From: Arthrobacter sp. H16F315
GTDB lineage: Bacteria; Actinomycetota; Actinomycetes; Actinomycetales; Micrococcaceae
Reading direction: 5' to 3'
DNA length: 64,000 nt
Assembly (NCBI RefSeq): GCF_024124825.1
Contig: NZ_JAMXSS010000002.1
Coordinates: forward strand, 3,472,001 to 3,536,000
Shown here: one piece after another, positions 58,795-64,000 of the stretch
How the letters are laid out: each line of letters starts with the position of its first letter
Numbering within the stretch: position 1 is the first letter of the stretch
The notes under the pieces: generated by a model
What the model was told of the DNA's origin: nothing
Databases searched by the model: none
Seen by the model: the letters and a program-made list of their open reading frames with translations, nothing else
Translations under genes and position numbers: made by a program

Positions 58795-61700
58795 CTAGTT
58801 CCGGTTCTCCGGCGGCAGCGCGAGCTGGAGTTTGCGGACCTTGCCGCGGCCCACGATGTAGCCGCGGCCGGGGACGAAGTCGGTGCTGATCCGGCCCAGC
58901 GAGGTGCTGAGCAGGCTGTCGCCGTCGATGTCGCCCGGGTTCAGCAGCAGGCCACGGCGGCCGGACTTGAACGGTTGCGCGAGGGACCAGGCCGAGGACC
59001 AGGTGGAGGTTTCGGACTCGCCCACCACCCACTGTTCGGCCTTGATCGAGGCCGTGACGAGCCGTTCGATCCCGGATTCCGCCCCTGTGTCGGTGAAGTC
59101 GGTCAGCCCCTCGATGAAGATTGCGAGCTTGCCCGGGGTGCCGGTGGAGTAGTCCACCAGTTCGTCAAGTGCCTCCTCGACGTCGTCGGCGCCCACCACG
59201 GAACGGTCCCAGAGCTTCAGGGACGCTGCCGCCGAGCGGCGGGAACCGATGTAGAAGAGTTCGACGCCGGGGTTTGACCGGCGCAGCGCGTAGGCCAGGG
59301 TCACCAGTGCCACGGTGCGGCCGGCACCGGGAGGGCCGGCGAGGAGCAGCGGGCCCTTGGCCAGGATCTCGGCGGGCTGGAGCGTTTCGTCGTCGACGCC
59401 GATGACCGGCAGGTCAGGGCTGCCGGCGGGCAGGATGTCGAGGTCGATCTGGTCCGGCAGGCGTTCAATCTGCGGGGCCGGTTCGACGCCTTGGCGCAGC
59501 ATGGCCTGGCTGAGTTTGTTGACCTCGCGGGCCTGCACGGCCAGGTTGGAGTTGCCGCCAAGCACGGCGAGCTGCACTTCGAGGTTGCCCAGCAGGCCGC
59601 GCCCCGGAGGCGAGGCCTGGCCCAGGACGTCCTTGGGCACGTCCATCGAGAGGTAGTCGTCCTCGGAGGACAGGCGCAGCACCAGCCGGCGCTGGATCGA
59701 GGCCAGCAGCGACGCTGGCACCGAGTTGGGCCGGTCCCCGCTGATGACAAGGTGGATGCCGAGCGGACGGCCGTCGGTGGCGAGCTGCAGGAAGATGTCC
59801 CATAACGCGGAGAGCTTGCTGTATTCGTAGGCTTCCCGGAAGGCGGACATACCGTCCACCAGCACAAAGATCCGTTTTTCCGCCGGCTGCTCCGCCAGGG
59901 TCCGGTACTCCACGATGGTCGACGCCCGGACCTCCGAGTAGCGGGCCGCCCGGTCGTCGGCCAGATCCCGGAGCCAGCGCAGCAGCCGGCCGACCCGCTC
60001 GACGTCGTCGCCGTTGATGATTTCGCCGACGTGCGGCAGTCCGTCGAGCATCTTCAGCCCCGAGGAGCCGCAATCGATGCCGTAGATGTTTACCGGGCCG
60101 CCGCGCGGGGTGACAGCGGCGGCGATCGCGATGCCGCGCAGGGCAGCGGACTTGCCGGATCCGCCGGTGCCGTAGATGGCCATGTTGCCGTCCCGGTCCG
60201 GCTCGTAGAACACCGTGGGCTGGTCCTGGTGCGCCGGGTCGTCCGCGACGCCCAAGAGCAGCCGTTCGTCAGTGCGGGGGTTGGGCAGCCGGGAGAAGTC
60301 ATAGGTCGTGGCGAGTTCGTCGAGCCAGGGTTTGCGGGGAGGCTCGATGGAGAGTACGTCGGCGGCTTTGATGATGTTCGCCGTCATCCTGGCGATGTCG
60401 TTCAGGCCCGCCGCTTCTTCCTGCACCGGGTTCTCGGGTGCCGGCGCGGCCCAGGCCGGACCGGAGCCGAAGGCCATCTCGACGATCTCGATCTGCGGCC
60501 GCTGCGGCTTCTCAGTGGTCCAGCCGCCGGCGTAACCGGTCTGGAAGCCCTGGATCCGGCCGGGACCAGTCTTGGCGGCGCCGCGTCCGGGAATGGCGGG
60601 GTCGAAGTACGCAGCCGTCGGCACGCCGAGGATGTCGATCGCGTCATCCTCATCGGCCATCCGCAGCGCCACCCGCAGGTTGGTGTTGGCGCGCAGGCTT
60701 TCCTTGATCACCCCGGCCGGGCGCTGGGTGGCCAGGATCAGGTGCAGGCCCAGGGAGCGGCCGCGGGCGGCGACGTCCACCACGCCGTCGACAAACTCCG
60801 GCACTTCGGTGGCCAGCGCCGCGAACTCGTCCACGATGATGATCAGGTACGGCGGCGCGTCCGGGTCCGCTTCGCGCTGGAGCTCCAGCAGGTCCTTGGC
60901 CTTTTTCCGGTTCAGCAGCCGTTCGCGGTAATGCAGTTCGGCCCGAAGGGAGGTCAAGGCACGGCGGACAAGATGCTGGGACAGGTCGGTGACCAAGCCC
61001 ACGGTGTGCGGCAGCTGCAGGCAGTCCGCGAACGCGGCGCCGCCCTTGTAGTCAACGAAAAGGAAACTTACCCGGTCCGGGCTGTAGGCTGCGGCCATTC
61101 CCATCACCCAGGACTGCAGGAACTCGGATTTTCCGGCGCCGGTGGTGCCGCCAACAAGTGCGTGCGGTCCCTCGTTTTTGAGGTCGAGGTAGAGCGGTTC
61201 GATGCCTTTGGAGCCGACCAGTGCCCGGAGCGTGCCGTTGTCCTTGCGGTTGGGCACCGCGGAGGCCCGGACGGAGTTGTTCTCGGTCCAGCGTTCGGCC
61301 ACGACGGCCGGCTTGTCCAGGAAATCCTTGCCGATCAAGGTGGCGTAGGAAACTGCCCGGGGCAGGTCGGATTCGTCCTCGAGCGGCTTGCCGACGTCCA
61401 CAACGGGGGTGAGCATCCGCGCCAGTTGCGCTGCGAGGCCGGCATCGAGGCTTTCGCAGCTCACCGGGAAGGTGTGCCGGCCGAGCCGGACCTGGCCGGT
61501 AGTGGTTCCGTGCTCGCCGTCGATGGCCATAAAGTCCCGGCACGCGGCCGGCAGTTGCTGCACCGACGAAGCCACCCACATCACGTGTACCCCCGAGTCG
61601 GGGCCGCGTTCGAGCATCCGGGTGAGCCTGCCGCGGTCCACCGGGGCGTCGTCCTCGACGACCACCAGCACGGTGGGCAGCAGCGGCCCGGCAAGGTCGG

Positions 61701-63239
61701 TGCTGAGCGGGTCGACGCCGGGCCGCAGGACGGGGCGGGGTGTCTGGGATGCTGCCTCGCGCTGGTCGATCAGGTCTTCCAGCCGGGACAGCAGGGCCGA
61801 GCCGCCACCCGGGCCGGCGGCAAGGTGGTCGCCGCTGAGCGGGCTGTGGCCGGAGCCGACGTGCGGGAGCCACTGCAGCCACTCCCAGCGTTCCCTGGAT
61901 TGCGCCGAGGTGATGGCGGCCAGCACCACTTCCGCGGGCGAATGCAGGCCCGCGAGCTGCAAGACCATCCCGCGGGCAACATCGTCGACCAGGCCGCGGG
62001 GACCGGCGAGGCCGAAGGAGCCGGCGGAGCGCAACTGCGAGACGATCGGCACACCTTCGATGTCCCGGAACTGTGCCAGGCACTCCTGGATTTCGGCCAT
62101 GTACTCGGCTTCGGTATCGGTGCTGTTGGGCTCTTCGAACTGGATCCTTGAGGGCGCGGTGCCCAGGCCGAATCGCAGGCCCAGGAAACCGGTGTGCTCG
62201 GGCCGGTGGGTCCAGAGCAGCGGGCCGAGCTTGTAGATCGAGTCCACGGTGTCACTGACCGAGGGTGTTTCCTGCAGCCGAACGGAGCGTTCCACGTTCT
62301 GCAGCCGGGTGGTCTCGGCCCGGAACGCCGCCATCGACTCGCGGAACTGCTTGAGCTGTTCCTTCCGTTCCCGTTTGGCCTGCAGCTTCTGGTCGACGTA
62401 ATGGCCCACGATGAACAACGGCATCATCAGCATAAACACCACCGAGAGCACATTTTGGGTGACGGCAAACAGGATTCCACCCATCATCAGCGGCGCCAGC
62501 AGCATGATGTACGGGAAGGCGTGGTGCTCCTGGCGCTTGGGTCCGGCCGGGAGCATCCGTTTTTGCAGTTCGAAGCGCGGCACCACCCGCGGGGAGCGGT
62601 TGAAGTCGATCAACGGGGAGCTTGGCGCGGAGCTGTGCCCGGTGCCAAGGGAGACCACGGAGACGGTTGTGTCGCCAAGGGCCACCGTGTCCGAGGAGTT
62701 AAGCGTTGCGCGGGTGACCGGCAGCCCGTCCATCAACAGCCCGTTGGCCGAATTTGTGTCCACAATCTCGACTGTCTCGCCGACCGTGATGCGGGCGTGC
62801 CGCTTGGAAGTCAGGGGTCCGTGAGCCGGACGTCGGCGTCGCGGCCGCGGCCGAGGTAGCTGGTGCCCGAGGGCAGCGAGAATTCGCGTCCGACGTCGGG
62901 TCCGGCGAGCACACGCAGCGTTGCCGCCGCCGGACCCCGGCTCGCCCCGGGCGTCCCGAACTGCTCGCTGAGCCGGGCCAGCGAGACGATGGAGCCCGGC
63001 CGCAGCCCGGATTCGAGCAGGTTGTCCCCGCGGTCCAGGACGCTGCCCTTCATGCCGCCGGCGGCGAAGGCTTCCTCGATGCTCAAGGACAGGTTCGGCG
63101 GCGGCGCAGTGCCCCGCCGGGAGGGGTCGGCCGCCCAAAGCTGGGTGGCGATGTCAGCCACGGTGGCTAGCCCGTCCACGGTGACGGCAAGGTCTTTCGC
63201 CTCGGCCGGTTCACGGCGCAGCGTCAGTCGGATTCTCAC
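58795..63239 (-). CDS. FHA-FtsK/SpoIIIE ATPase, EssC/EccC-like (type VII secretion), one frameshift
   Basis: Motor ATPase of an ESX/T7-like secretion system at the inner membrane. GTG at 63239 starts an N-terminal ubiquitin-like region (about 1-75), then an FHA domain (GTSYLGRGRDADVRLTD, SKRHARITVG). Two membrane helices follow (about 240-290), then three FtsK-like domains: Walker A GGTTGAGKSEFL (about 696) with Walker B LIIIVDEFAAL, GTGGSGKSAALRG (about 1020), and GPPGAGRTVAL (about 1305), where Lys is replaced by Arg. The frame breaks inside the FHA domain; one base added in the run 62814-62817 restores 1481 residues. The domain order resembles EssC more than mycobacterial EccC. Confidence 0.9.
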
Positions 63240-63988
63240 GCTTCGTCAACTCCGTTCAGGTCATGAGCGGGCTGGCCCAGGCCGGGCCCGCCCAGCAGGT
63301 GCAGGTCCGCCGCCGTCACCAGGTGCGAGGTGATGGCATGTTCAACGAGCCGTGCGCGGCGGTTGCTCGCAAGTTTTCCGCCGCCTCCACGAAGGCCGGC
63401 GACCCCCGCTTTGTCGAGCTTGTCGCACACATTGTCCAGCTTTCTGTTGAACCGGGTCAGGGCCCAGCCCAGCGACCTGGCGGCCTCTGCCGAGGACGGG
63501 ATGGCGCTGAAGCCGGTCCCGTCGCGGCGCAGCATGGGTTCGGCGAGGGCCACGATCAGGGCCTTCTGCGAGTCGGTAAAAAGCACCGGGCCGATAGTGG
63601 TGTCTCCGCCGCTGTCCGCGTCGCGGGATTCCTGCCGAAACGCAGGCGTCCGCAGGTGGACGGCAAACTCGTAGGTGGTGGGGCCGGCGGTGAAGATGAC
63701 GTTGGTCAGGCTAAAGACCAGCGGAATCCGTGCGCCCGGCGAGAGCCAGGCCTGCATCCCGCCGGAGGCGTCAGCGATGGTGGCCGAGAGCCTGCTGCCG
63801 ACATTGTTCAGCCACCAGATGCCGTCGTAGCGGGCGATCTGCAGGAACTGCCGGTGCAGGTACGGATTGTCATCCACCTCAAGGTCGCCTTCGCGGCCGA
63901 TGCTGAAGATGTCATCGTCCGCGGGCTCATGCCACTCGCCGCAGAAATCTATCGCCAGATCCCCCATATGCCATGCCTTTCTGGACAT
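63236..63988 (-). CDS. FHA-like protein partner of the T7SS ATPase
   Basis: A 250-residue protein with a degenerate FHA domain in its first half: IFSIGREGDLEVDD keeps the GR motif, but the usual Ser/Arg-His block is NPYLHRQFLQI, so phosphothreonine binding may be lost. The second half (about 125-240) is helical and looks like a winged-helix or DNA-binding-like fold (AEAARSLGWALTRFNRKLDN). Its stop overlaps the ATPase start (GTGA), so it is in the same operon. The likely start is ATG at 63988; an internal ATG at 63970 (MGDLAIDF) is an alternative. The rest of the locus lies beyond the window. Confidence 0.75.
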   Translation of the reverse strand: MSRKAWHMGDLAIDFCGEWHEPADDDIFSIGREGDLEVDDNPYLHRQFLQIARYDGIWWLNNVGSRLSATIADASGGMQAWLSPGARIPLVFSLTNVIFTAGPTTYEFAVHLRTPAFRQESRDADSGGDTTIGPVLFTDSQKALIVALAEPMLRRDGTGFSAIPSSAEAARSLGWALTRFNRKLDNVCDKLDKAGVAGLRGGGGKLASNRRARLVEHAITSHLVTAADLHLLGGPGLGQPAHDLNGVDEA

Positions 63989-64000
63989 TGTTGGTGCTAT

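Overview
The window looks like one 64 kb piece of a high-GC actinobacterial chromosome, most likely from the Micrococcaceae (Arthrobacter or Pseudarthrobacter type). The signs are strong G/C third-position bias, GTG starts, an S2 protein with an Ala/Glu-rich tail, single-chain glycyl-tRNA synthetase, gatCAB, two SAM-IV type riboswitches and a run of Micrococcaceae-like membrane proteins. No phage, IS element, rRNA or CRISPR array is visible. The genus is inferred from protein character, not from a database search.

Layout. 1-2000: rpsB-tsf. 2.4-6.1 kb: an M23 peptidase, a glutaryl-CoA-dehydrogenase-like enzyme with a TetR-type palindrome upstream, a CAU-anticodon tRNA and a glycosyltransferase. 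6.1-10.7 kb: a membrane and phospholipid cluster, a Bcr/CflA exporter and a small conserved unknown. 10.7-17 kb: two tandem tRNA-Asn genes with their own terminators, then dusB-dgt-dnaG and YibE/F. 17-20 kb: a decayed FAD oxidase remnant, a frameshifted hydrolase, a DUF1295 protein and a PlsC acyltransferase. 20-28 kb: AtoE-type transporter, glyS, DMT exporter, S4 protein, esterases and a SHOCT protein. 27.7-33.3 kb: valine catabolism (mmsB-mmsA) with a divergent LysR and an MHS transporter. 33.4-36.3 kb: metX and metY, each behind its own SAM-IV riboswitch. 36.5-44.6 kb: VOC protein, CPBP protease, phosphatase, hutI, FAD oxidase, and tdh-kbl with a divergent LysR. 44.7-48.1 kb: gatC-gatA-gatB. 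48.3-52.3 kb: CitMHS transporter with a divergent CitA/CitB-type two-component system. 52.3-58.3 kb: acetyltransferase, inositol-phosphatase family, ligA, and arsC-trxB. 58.3-64 kb: a decayed arsD, then an FHA/FtsK (EssC/EccC-like) type VII secretion ATPase and its FHA partner, which starts a few bases from the window edge.

A technical point matters for every reader. At least eight frame breaks occur in otherwise well-preserved genes (M23, alpha/beta hydrolase, SHOCT, metX twice, citB-type regulator, ligA, essC). Each is restored by adding or removing one base in a short G or C run. ligA is normally essential, so these are most simply consensus errors in the assembly, not real pseudogenes. 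By contrast, the FAD oxidase and arsD remnants lack large pieces and look like real decay.

The most interesting unexplained structure is a family of three near-perfect long palindromes with a shared core (21553-21612, 44652-44717, 56767-56834), each just downstream of a gene end. They look like a dispersed, mobile-like terminator or REP-type element.
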